Shown here: positions 56,743 to 64,000 of the stretch, piece after piece
Layout of the letters: each line of letters opens with the position of its first letter
Numbering within the stretch: position 1 is the first letter of the stretch
NCBI GenBank assembly: GCA_004298015.1
Contig: SCSE01000080.1
Coordinates: forward strand, 1 to 64,000
Direction of reading: 5' to 3'
Length of the DNA stretch: 64,000 nt
From: Rhodanobacter sp.
GTDB taxonomy: Bacteria; Pseudomonadota; Gammaproteobacteria; Xanthomonadales; Rhodanobacteraceae
The notes under the pieces: generated by a model
Database searches by the model: none
What the model was told of the DNA's origin: nothing
What the model saw: only the letters and a program-made list of their open reading frames with translations
Made by a program: the position numbers and the translations under genes

Positions 56743-56835
56743 TAGGCGAATACGCCTCGCAGGGCGGACACCGCCCGCCGGGGTTCGTGTGCGACGTTCC
56801 GGAGTCGAGCGGCGGACAGTGTCCGCCCTACGCCG
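56743..56835. repeat. Composite GTAG-type repeat
   Basis: Opens with GTAGG and closes in CCTACGCCG. Inside are the palindromes GGCGAATACGCC, GGGCGGACACCGCCC and GGCGGACAGTGTCCGCC. The last (56811-56835) is nearly identical to 39237-39261. Confidence 0.65.
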
Positions 56836-56985
56836 TTACTGAAGTAGATGCAGCCTGACGCAGGTCCCGACGCTGCAAAAGCCCTCGCTGATGTCCAGCA
56901 CAACCGTGTATCGGCAGTCCCTGTCAAACCATCTCGGGTTGCGATCCCGTCATTCGCGAGTGAGCACAAGTGTCAGGCAAGCATT

Positions 56986-57002
56986 CCCCGGCAAAGCCGG
57001 GG
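56986..57002. terminator. Hairpin between dps and the MutS-like gene
   Basis: CCCCGGC-AAA-GCCGGGG (56986-57002) followed by CTTT; a compact GC-rich stem between two converging genes. It can act in either direction but has only a weak U-tract. Confidence 0.5.
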
Positions 57003-57037
57003 CTTTCACTGTCGCCGTCTCGTGGCAGACCAGGGCA

Positions 57038-58639
57038 TCAATTCGATCGACTGGCGGCCAGACTCATCGCACGGGCGACAATCCCAGCCGGAAAGCCGAC
57101 CCGGCCCAGCAAGCGAATTGCGTTTCTTTCCACGGCCGCACCCGGCCGCAGCCGGTAGTCGAAGAAACCCTCGATGTCCGGGTTTTCCTGAAAGTGGTAC
57201 AGGTCATAGTTGCCGGCCAGATCCTGCTGCAGTTCCACGTCGTGGGTGGTCACCAGCACCTGCGCCTCCATGCCCAGCTGCTCCAGCACCGCGCGGGCAA
57301 TGGCAATGCGTTCGATGGTGTTGGTGCCGCTGAACAACTCGTCGATGACGAAGACCCGGCAACGCTGTTGCCTGGCGTAGTCGATAAAGGTCTGAAGCCG
57401 CTCGATCTCGCCAAAATAATGGCTTTTGCCGGACTCGACCGAATGCTCTCTGCGGATGGAAGCCATCACCGTGGACTGGGGAATGACGGCCCGCGAGGCC
57501 AGGCAAAAGCCCAGGGTACGGCCGATGATGATGTTGCTCCCGACCATCTTGATCAAGGTGGTCTTGCCGGCCATGTTGGAGCCGGCGATCAGCGCCGAGC
57601 GGCGGTCCAGGCGCAGCGAGTTGGGCGAGGGCTGTGCCAGCAGGGGATGGCAGCCATCCTCGATGTCGATCAGCGGCGTGAGGGATAGCTCCGGCAGACA
57701 ATGCTTCGGGGAGCATTCGAGTGCACAGGCCAAGGCAATACTGGCATCGATTTCACCGAGCAGCACCCAGGTCGATTGCAACACCGCGCGCACCTCGGCC
57801 AGGTGCTTGAGGACCCTGGCGTAGGCGACCAGTTCGAGCAGGAAAGTGATATTGAACCAGATCGACACCCACTGCACCGCTTCCTTTTGGAACAGCGAAA
57901 ACCCACGTAACTTCTGCGCAACCTGTTGGCGCTCCGGCCTCTGCGCTCGAAGCTGCGCCACGGACTTGAACCGTGAAGCATCATCGCCAGCACGCGCAAC
58001 CGCCTCCGCCACCGGCAGCAGGGCGAGGCAGCGTTTCAAGGCCGCCGAATCGCGCCGCACACCGGCGAACGTCTGGATGATGATGGTCACGTTGATGGCC
58101 ACCGTGACAAACACTGCCCATACCGGCAAGATCGAGCCGATCGCGCCCAGCAGTGTGAGCAGCCCTATGGCACTCCACAACAGCAGCCAGCGCGGATACT
58201 TCACCGCTCGCAGCGTTTCGCCGAAAACGACATCCACCACGTCGGCATAGCCACCATCCCTGAGCGCCGAAAGCGCGAGCTGGAAGCGCTCGCGCAAGGC
58301 ATGATCGGCGCGAAGCGCCTGGGCGCCGTGGTAGCGCTCGGCAAGTAGCTGAGGGTCCTCCACATAGGTGCGCATCATGCAAAACAGGTACTGCCGACCC
58401 AGCGGTGTGATGGTGGTATCGAAGCGCGCAAAGATCTCCGGAAATTCTAGATCGAACCAGGTCTTGTCGTCCACATCGGCATCCGCTGCCGAGCCACGGA
58501 CAAGATCGAAATAGGCACTGGCACGCCACGCCTTGCCGGGCCCTGACTGGCCCCAGCGCGAGCGGATCTCTGCAAGCAGCTTGCGGCGGGGGAAAACCCG
58601 TTCCAGCAAGTCATTCCATACCCCTGAAAAAGCATTCAA
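57038..58639 (-). CDS. Membrane-anchored MutS-like ATPase
   Basis: 533 residues if begun at TTG 58639, which has GAGGAG six bases upstream; ATG 58666 (542 residues) is an alternative without a good site. The C-terminal half is a MutS-type ATPase: GSNMAGKTT (Walker A), TVMASIRREHSVESGKSHYF and VFVIDELFSGTNTIER (Walker B), HDVEL. The N-terminal half lacks the mismatch domain and instead has two adjacent hydrophobic helices (about 150-190 of the longer form). Such short MutS relatives are of unknown role; the membrane helices argue against ordinary mismatch repair. Confidence 0.82.
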   Translation of the reverse strand: MNAFSGVWNDLLERVFPRRKLLAEIRSRWGQSGPGKAWRASAYFDLVRGSAADADVDDKTWFDLEFPEIFARFDTTITPLGRQYLFCMMRTYVEDPQLLAERYHGAQALRADHALRERFQLALSALRDGGYADVVDVVFGETLRAVKYPRWLLLWSAIGLLTLLGAIGSILPVWAVFVTVAINVTIIIQTFAGVRRDSAALKRCLALLPVAEAVARAGDDASRFKSVAQLRAQRPERQQVAQKLRGFSLFQKEAVQWVSIWFNITFLLELVAYARVLKHLAEVRAVLQSTWVLLGEIDASIALACALECSPKHCLPELSLTPLIDIEDGCHPLLAQPSPNSLRLDRRSALIAGSNMAGKTTLIKMVGSNIIIGRTLGFCLASRAVIPQSTVMASIRREHSVESGKSHYFGEIERLQTFIDYARQQRCRVFVIDELFSGTNTIERIAIARAVLEQLGMEAQVLVTTHDVELQQDLAGNYDLYHFQENPDIEGFFDYRLRPGAAVERNAIRLLGRVGFPAGIVARAMSLAASRSN

Positions 58640-58826
58640 CGTTTTCTCCTCAGCCGCTGCAGGCATTGCACCAGTATGGCGCCGATGTCGCCGGCGTTGG
58701 TGACCCTCTGCAGCAGGCAACCGAAGACCTGCGCCGATCGAGCTGCACACGGGCAGGTGAGGTACCGCGACGATCAATTCAGAAGACAAAGGGCTGCGCG
58801 GGAATACCGCGCAACCCTGTTTGCAA

Positions 58827-61490
58827 TCAGCCCTTCGGCGCCGGCCCCTTCACCGCGGTGACGAAATCCGTCGGCCGGATATACGTCGCGTACGCCTGCT
58901 GCACCTGTTTCGCGGTGAGCTTGAGGTAGTGCTGGCCGGCGAGCGTCATCGCATTCAACGGCTTGCCTTCGATCGACAACTCCAGCAACTGGCCACCGAT
59001 CGCGCCGAAGCTGGATTCACCCAGCGGGATCTGCCGCAGCAGGATGCCCTTGGCGCGCTTGAGATCGCTCGCCGATACCGGCTCACTCTGCATCTGCTTC
59101 AGGTCACGCACCACGATCGCGCTGGCTGCCGCCACCTTGTCCGGATCGGCACCGAAGGACACCGTGTACGTGCTGCGATGCTTGCCGAGGTCGAAGCGGG
59201 AGCCCACGGTGTAGACCAGCCCGGACTTGTCGCGCAGGTCGTGGTAGAGCCGCGACGCATAAAAACCGCCGCCCAGCACCTGGTTGCCGAGATTCAGGGC
59301 GAAACGCGCCGGATTGTCGCGGGTCACCGGGATCATCTGTGCCATCTGCACGCTGTCCTGCGAGGCACTGCTGTCCGGCACATGCAACTGGCCCGGCTTG
59401 TTCAACGGCACCGCGGCGTAGTCGACATCCGGTTTGGCGCCCTCGCGCTGCCAGCCCCCGAACGCCTTTTCCACCACCTGCTTTGCGGTGGCTGGATCGA
59501 CCTTGCCGACCACCACGATGGTGGTCATGTCGGGACGGAAAGTCTTCGCGTAATACGCCTTCACCTTGGCCAGATCGAGGCCCATCACGTCCTTGGGCGT
59601 GGCGTAGCGCAACTGTGGGTCGGCGGCTGGCAGCAAGGCCTTTTGCAGGCCCATCGCGGCGAGAAATGCCGGGGACTGGATCTGCCCGGCGACCGCACCG
59701 GCCATCTGGTGCTGCACCACCGCGAACGCACGCGGCGGCAGCGCCGGATGCAACTCGTTGTCGGCCAGCAAGCGCATGCCTTGCGCAAAATGTGCCGACG
59801 GCACCGCCAGCGAGAAGCTGGAGCCGGCGCTGGCACGTGCACTGATCGCATCCAGCGCCTGCTGGTACTGCAACCGGTTCAGCGTGGTGGTGCCGAACGG
59901 GAACAGCCCCCCCAGCACCCCGGCGATGCCTTCCTCGCCCTTGGCCGATTGCAGATCCTGGTTGGTCTTGATCTGGCCGAACACCTCGACGGTGCCGCTG
60001 ATCGATTCGGGCTGCACGATCAGGCGCAGACCGTTGGGCAAGGTGTACGACGTCGGCTTGAGGGTGGAGCGTGGCACCGCCAGCTTGGCGAACGCCTTGG
60101 CCGCCCAGGCCGGCAGTTGCACCGACTTGTCCGGACTGGAGGAGAAACTTTCGGCACCGCCAAACCCCTTACCGGCGACCGGCTTGCCCGAGCTTTGCGG
60201 GGTCAGGATCGCAGTCACCGCATGGGCCGGATTGAAGGTGACGCGGGCCAGCGCGTCGACCGCCTGCGGCGTCACCGCCTCGATCGCCTGCTTGATCGCA
60301 TCGGGCGATTCCAGGCCCTGGAACGCCAGCGCCTGCGACCAGGCGTTGGCCAGGCCTGCTACTGAATTCTTCTTGAACTCCAGTGCGGCGATCGCCTTGC
60401 GTTTGGCCGCCTCGACCAGCGCCGGATCGATGCCCTTGGCCGCCGCCTTGGCGAGGATCGCCTGCATCCGCTTCAGCACCGGCTGCGGGTTGCCACCCCG
60501 CGGAAAGATACCCACCGCCATGCCGATGCCCGCCGCGGGCATCGCCTGATCGAAGAAGCCGCCAAACAAGGCAGTACCATTCATGCCCATGCCGTACAGC
60601 GCCGCGCGCTGCGAACCCAGCGCCTGGCTGAGCACCATCGCGGTGGCATAGTCGGCGGACTTCAAGCCCGGCATGCGCCAGCCCAGGTACACCGACCCAT
60701 ACGGGCTGTCGGTCGGCAAGCGTATGGTCTTCGCCATCACCGGCTTGAAGTGGAAGCCCGGCCGCGCCGGGATGGTCTTGCGCGGGATCGCACCGAACTC
60801 GCGCTTGACCTTGGCCAGCGTCGCCACCGGATCGACATCGCCGGCAATCACCAGGATCGCGTTGTTCGGCGCGTACCAGGCATCGTGGAACCGCTTCAGC
60901 ATCGCCGCCGTGGTCTTGTTGAACGAATCGCGCGTGCCCAGCGGGGTATGCGCATACGGCGTGCCCTCGAACAGCTGCGCCTGCAACTGCTCATAGAATT
61001 TGTAGGACGGATTGGACAGGTCGCGCGAGACTTCCTGCTCGATCGCGCCACGCTCCTTCGCCCACGCCGCCGGCGCCATGTCCACCCCGCGCATGCGCAG
61101 GCTCTGTACGCGCAGCGCCACGTCCAGATCCTGCGACGGCGCGGTGAAGTAGTACTGGGTCACGCCCTGGGTGGTATCCGCATTGAACGCGCCTCCCATG
61201 TTTGCCGCGATCGCGGCCAGTTGGTCCTTGCTCAGGCCCGGACTGCCGCGAAACATCATGTGCTCCACCGCATGCACGGTACCGGGGAACCCCGCCGGCA
61301 CCTCATCCGAACCGGCCAGGTAGTTGATCTCGGTGGTCACCACCGGCGCCAGCCTGTCGCGCACGATCACCACGCGCAATCCGTTGTCCAGGGTGGCGCG
61401 GGTGACGTCGCTCGCCCCGCTGGCAGCGGCCGTACCGGTGGCCAGGGCCAGCGCAATCGCGGTGGCCAGTTGCATGACTCGATTTTTCAT
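58827..61490 (-). CDS. M16-family zinc peptidase
   Basis: 887 residues with a Sec signal (about 1-23, cut near AAA). The zinc site is HAVEH (73-77, the inverted HxxEH motif) with Glu153 in the following helix. A second, inactive M16 half starts near 490, again with LPNGLRLIV, and has no HxxEH. This two-part layout is typical of pitrilysin-type or processing-peptidase-like periplasmic proteins. AAGGACAG precedes the ATG. It stands 188 bases from the next gene on the same strand. Confidence 0.92.
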   Translation of the reverse strand: MKNRVMQLATAIALALATGTAAASGASDVTRATLDNGLRVVIVRDRLAPVVTTEINYLAGSDEVPAGFPGTVHAVEHMMFRGSPGLSKDQLAAIAANMGGAFNADTTQGVTQYYFTAPSQDLDVALRVQSLRMRGVDMAPAAWAKERGAIEQEVSRDLSNPSYKFYEQLQAQLFEGTPYAHTPLGTRDSFNKTTAAMLKRFHDAWYAPNNAILVIAGDVDPVATLAKVKREFGAIPRKTIPARPGFHFKPVMAKTIRLPTDSPYGSVYLGWRMPGLKSADYATAMVLSQALGSQRAALYGMGMNGTALFGGFFDQAMPAAGIGMAVGIFPRGGNPQPVLKRMQAILAKAAAKGIDPALVEAAKRKAIAALEFKKNSVAGLANAWSQALAFQGLESPDAIKQAIEAVTPQAVDALARVTFNPAHAVTAILTPQSSGKPVAGKGFGGAESFSSSPDKSVQLPAWAAKAFAKLAVPRSTLKPTSYTLPNGLRLIVQPESISGTVEVFGQIKTNQDLQSAKGEEGIAGVLGGLFPFGTTTLNRLQYQQALDAISARASAGSSFSLAVPSAHFAQGMRLLADNELHPALPPRAFAVVQHQMAGAVAGQIQSPAFLAAMGLQKALLPAADPQLRYATPKDVMGLDLAKVKAYYAKTFRPDMTTIVVVGKVDPATAKQVVEKAFGGWQREGAKPDVDYAAVPLNKPGQLHVPDSSASQDSVQMAQMIPVTRDNPARFALNLGNQVLGGGFYASRLYHDLRDKSGLVYTVGSRFDLGKHRSTYTVSFGADPDKVAAASAIVVRDLKQMQSEPVSASDLKRAKGILLRQIPLGESSFGAIGGQLLELSIEGKPLNAMTLAGQHYLKLTAKQVQQAYATYIRPTDFVTAVKGPAPKG

Positions 61491-61679
61491 TCGATCTGTC
61501 CTTGTGAGTAACGTGGATCAATGGAAACGCGCCGCGCAGGTGGTGAAGCACCCCGGCGCGACGCGGCGCCGGCCGGGGTCTGTGAAAAGGGGCACGCTCG
61601 CCGGTCTGACCACGGATAGCGCGTGTGCGTTCCCGCAGGCGCGACGCCCGATGCCAACCGCGGGTAAACGTTGCCCGGG

Positions 61680-63152
61680 CTAGTCATTGGCAAGAAACGG
61701 ATGCGGCCGCGCCTGCAAGCCACGCCAGCCGCGGTGACCGAGCGAGAGCAGGAGCAGCGCCAGCACAAGCCAGGCGGCAGCAAACGCAGCGTCGGCCGCG
61801 ATGACGGTCAACCCGCTCCAGTCATGCCATAGCACCGGCAGCAAGGCGGTGAGACTGAGCAAGACGAGCATGCCGATCACCACGAAAAACCCGCCCACAC
61901 CGGACCACGCATGGCCGCCCAATACACCCAGCACCATCGCCACCAGATAACCCAGGCAGCCGACGACGATCAGCAACAAGGACAGCACGCCCGGCCAGCC
62001 AACGCCCAGGCTTGCGGCGTCCATGCCGATAACCAGCAATGACGCGCCAAGGAAGCGGGCCGGCCCCTGGAGCACGGCGCGCAGCACGACACGCTTGATG
62101 TCGCCAGCGCGCCCCAGCCCCGGCAGCAGCGCCAGCAACGGCAGCTCGGCATTCAAGCGCCCCCAGCGTCGCGTCACCACTGCGACGATTGTGATGACGC
62201 TCATCATGCTCACGAACGCGAAAAAAAAGGCGACATAGACGAACCCTTCGAGGCCGAACAGGTAGCGTATCTCCGGCCAAACACGGTGGTCGCCGAAGGG
62301 GCTAGCGACGAACATCAAACCCACCAGAACCATCAGCGCACTGGGCACCAGTTGATACAGCCGACCGCTCAGCGTTTGCGGCGTATACGCCCCGCCCAGC
62401 GCCATGCGCAGGGTCTTGATCGGGGCTTGCGGACCGACACCGCGCAGGTCGGGTCGGAGCGCAAGCCAGTCCGGGCGCGCCCGCAACGTCGCGGCTTCCG
62501 TCTGCGCGTCGGCCACCGACATGCCGAATACACGGCGCAAATTGATCACTTGCGGGGCACGCGATCTCGGCAGGGGAACATCGCCTCCCCGCAGCAGCTG
62601 ACGCCACCGCCAGACTACCGCCAGCGCCAGCAAAGGAGCCGCCCCGGCGCCCCACGTCACAAAGCGCGGGTCGGTGAGTCCGGACAGGCGGAAAACGTGG
62701 AATACCGTAGCGTTCAACACCAGCAATACATACGCGAGGAGAGCCAGTCGGCCGGGCAGCAGCATGTACAACCCAGCGCTTGCAGCCGCCAGCACCAGCA
62801 CGATGGCAAAGCGCGCCACATGGCCATCAGGCAGCTGCAGCAGCACCGGCACACCGAGGCTCAACACCGCATACAGCGGCAGGCTCCAGGCCACGTCGCG
62901 GCGGATTCCCGGCAAGCGCAGCTGCTGCGCATCGCGCACCAGCAAAACCGCGTTCGGCATCAGCAGCCCCCAGCAGATGCCGTTGCCGAGCCCAAGCATT
63001 ACCGCACTCCATAGCCACCTGTGGTCGACGTGTCCAAAGATCCGGCCGACGCCATCGGCGACGATGCAAGCGCCCAGACCAAGCGCCACGATCCAGCGCA
63101 AGGAACGCGGCGTGGCAATCCATGGCGCCAGCAATACTCTGGAGAAGTTCAT
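61680..63152 (-). CDS. Polytopic membrane protein of unknown function
   Basis: 490 residues, with at least ten hydrophobic segments by eye. The N-terminal half (1-190) is membrane; a soluble stretch at about 200-260 holds INLRRVFGMSVADAQTEAA; the rest is again membrane. Near the middle is NAELPLLALLPGLGRAGDIKR, and the C terminus is HRGWRGLQARPHPFL. Both of these are also in the next gene upstream, so the two are paralogues. No transporter or enzyme motif is recognised. Confidence 0.8.
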   Translation of the reverse strand: MNFSRVLLAPWIATPRSLRWIVALGLGACIVADGVGRIFGHVDHRWLWSAVMLGLGNGICWGLLMPNAVLLVRDAQQLRLPGIRRDVAWSLPLYAVLSLGVPVLLQLPDGHVARFAIVLVLAAASAGLYMLLPGRLALLAYVLLVLNATVFHVFRLSGLTDPRFVTWGAGAAPLLALAVVWRWRQLLRGGDVPLPRSRAPQVINLRRVFGMSVADAQTEAATLRARPDWLALRPDLRGVGPQAPIKTLRMALGGAYTPQTLSGRLYQLVPSALMVLVGLMFVASPFGDHRVWPEIRYLFGLEGFVYVAFFFAFVSMMSVITIVAVVTRRWGRLNAELPLLALLPGLGRAGDIKRVVLRAVLQGPARFLGASLLVIGMDAASLGVGWPGVLSLLLIVVGCLGYLVAMVLGVLGGHAWSGVGGFFVVIGMLVLLSLTALLPVLWHDWSGLTVIAADAAFAAAWLVLALLLLSLGHRGWRGLQARPHPFLAND

Positions 63153-63167
63153 GTCAGCCCTCGCTCC

Positions 63168-64000
63168 TCAACGTGGCAAAAACGGATGCGGCCGCTGCTG
63201 CAAACCGCGCCAGCCGCGACGGCCAAGCCAGAGCAGCAATACGATCAGCAAGACCCAGCCGGCATCAAACAGCAGTGTCAGATGGCTCACGGCCAGATTT
63301 CCCAGGTGCCGGTCGCGGCCGGAGACGAACAGCGGGAGCATGATGAGAAGAGGCCACAGGAGGCTGATGCCAAGATTCAGCCAACGCCCCGCCACCTGAC
63401 CACCCGTGATCAGCAGTGCGTAGGCGACAACGGCAGCAGCGAGCGATAGCTGGCTCAGCATCACAAACACGTCCGTTGACAGCGCCGCATGCAGTCCGAG
63501 CGCAAGCACCATCAAGGCCGCTAACAGCGACAATTGGATGCGCAATGGCGGTAGCAGGATGGCCAGCAGAAGGTTCCGTTTCACGTCAGCACCGGCGCGG
63601 CCCAACCCTGGCAACAGGGCCAGCAGCGACAGCTCGGCGTTGGGGTTTCGCCAGCGTTGCAATAAGCCCATCAGACAGTGGAACGTCATGGACGCCGAGG
63701 CGAAACCAGTGAGCATGGACAACACCAGCAGTTGCTCGTTGTGCCGACCACTGATCGGCGATAGATCATGCGTATCGCCCAAGGCCCGCCAAACCATGAA
63801 GCCACCGACCGCCAGGACGGCAGCCAGCATCACCATGTGCTTGCGCAGCCAACCCATGAAGTTGGTTGGCATGAATATTCCACCCAACGCCAACCGTAGA
63901 CTCACCACGGGGCGACCCTGCCCGCAACCGCGCAAGCTGGCCCGGGCCTGCATCCAGTCCGCACGCCCGGCGATGGCGCGTGACCCGTATAGACCACCGC
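63168..64000 (-). CDS. Paralogous membrane protein, 5' end outside the window
   Basis: At least 277 residues, open to the right edge. It aligns with the C-terminal part of the neighbour downstream: LRLALGGIFMP against LRMALGGAYTP, NAELSLLALLPGLGRAGADVKR against NAELPLLALLPGLGRAGDIKR, and RRGWRGLQQRPHPFLPR at the end. The reading continues past an internal ATG at 63953 to the edge without a stop, so that ATG is probably not the start. It lies 15 bases from its paralogue on the same strand. Confidence 0.78.
   Translation of the reverse strand, partial: GGLYGSRAIAGRADWMQARASLRGCGQGRPVVSLRLALGGIFMPTNFMGWLRKHMVMLAAVLAVGGFMVWRALGDTHDLSPISGRHNEQLLVLSMLTGFASASMTFHCLMGLLQRWRNPNAELSLLALLPGLGRAGADVKRNLLLAILLPPLRIQLSLLAALMVLALGLHAALSTDVFVMLSQLSLAAAVVAYALLITGGQVAGRWLNLGISLLWPLLIMLPLFVSGRDRHLGNLAVSHLTLLFDAGWVLLIVLLLWLGRRGWRGLQQRPHPFLPR

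Larger units (their letters stand above)
56730..57037. other. Repeat-rich interval between dps and the MutS-like gene
   Basis: 308 bases between converging genes. It holds a composite GTAG repeat (56743-56835) and a terminator-like hairpin (56986-57002). The rest shows no open frame with a family motif. Confidence 0.55.

Noticed and set aside
58821-60365. 514-codon open frame opposite the M16 peptidase
   Set aside because: Antisense frame with biased His/Arg/Gln composition and no recognisable domain.

Overview
The window is a dense, high-GC stretch of bacterial chromosome with about 54 protein genes, no rRNA, tRNA or CRISPR array, and little space between genes. The type IV pilus chemosensory cluster without pilK, the order gshB-tonB-yqgE-ruvX-pyrB beside pilG, the pair pilT/pilU, and GTAG-type repetitive palindromes all suggest a gammaproteobacterium of the Xanthomonadales (Lysobacterales), most likely Rhodanobacteraceae (Rhodanobacter or Dyella type). 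The taxonomic placement is inference from gene content and protein style, not from a search.

Layout. 1-12014 (minus strand): the twitching-motility chemosensory operon pilG-pilH-pilI-pilJ-chpA-chpB-chpC. chpA is split by one in-frame TGA at codon 216. 12389-16244 (plus): gshB, a TonB-like gene, yqgE, ruvX and pyrB. 16335-18689: an unrecognised lipoprotein and a BON-domain periplasmic protein, closed by a perfect bidirectional terminator. 18759-21129 (minus): the pilus retraction ATPases pilU and pilT. 21456-22861 (plus): proC and yggT, with no yggS between them and pilT. 23011-26784: a cobalamin-type binding protein, pdxH, a glycerate-kinase-like gene, a YbjQ-family protein and an SDR protein. 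26820-30158 (plus): aroK, aroB, a WGR protein and hemE. 30192-31713 (minus): msrA, apt and a DUF2007 gene. 31882-35934 (plus): a TetR regulator, an acyl-CoA synthetase and an AidB-type acyl-CoA dehydrogenase. 36025-39085: glnS, a nucleoside deaminase and a VTT-domain membrane protein. 39590-43284: tsaB, a decayed VOC (glyoxalase-fold) pseudogene, a DinG-family helicase and a MAPEG protein. 43348-46232 (minus): PBP1b with an LpoP-like TPR lipoprotein. 46423-51210 (minus): relA, a TPR membrane protein and an SDR gene. 51394-58639: a secreted protein, hrpA, dps behind an OxyR-like box, and a membrane-anchored MutS-like ATPase. 58827-64000 (minus): an M16 peptidase and two tandem paralogous membrane proteins, the second cut by the window edge.

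The genes fit together around surface motility (pilGHIJ-chpABC and pilTU make one sensing and retraction machine; the TonB-like gene beside them recalls tonB3 of Pseudomonas aeruginosa), envelope growth (mrcB plus its putative lipoprotein activator) and stress (relA, dps, gshB, msrA). Most else is housekeeping.

The most unusual signal is the behaviour of repeats. hrpA carries two repeat elements inside its reading frame: a GTAG-type palindrome pair with perfect 25-base arms, and a 195-base element (exactly 65 codons) with 23-base terminal inverted repeats. Other repeats supply or begin at the stop codons of three unrelated genes. The second notable signal is decay or remodelling of the chemosensory output: a nonsense codon in chpA, no pilK, and loss of the expected nucleophilic serine in the ChpB esterase domain.
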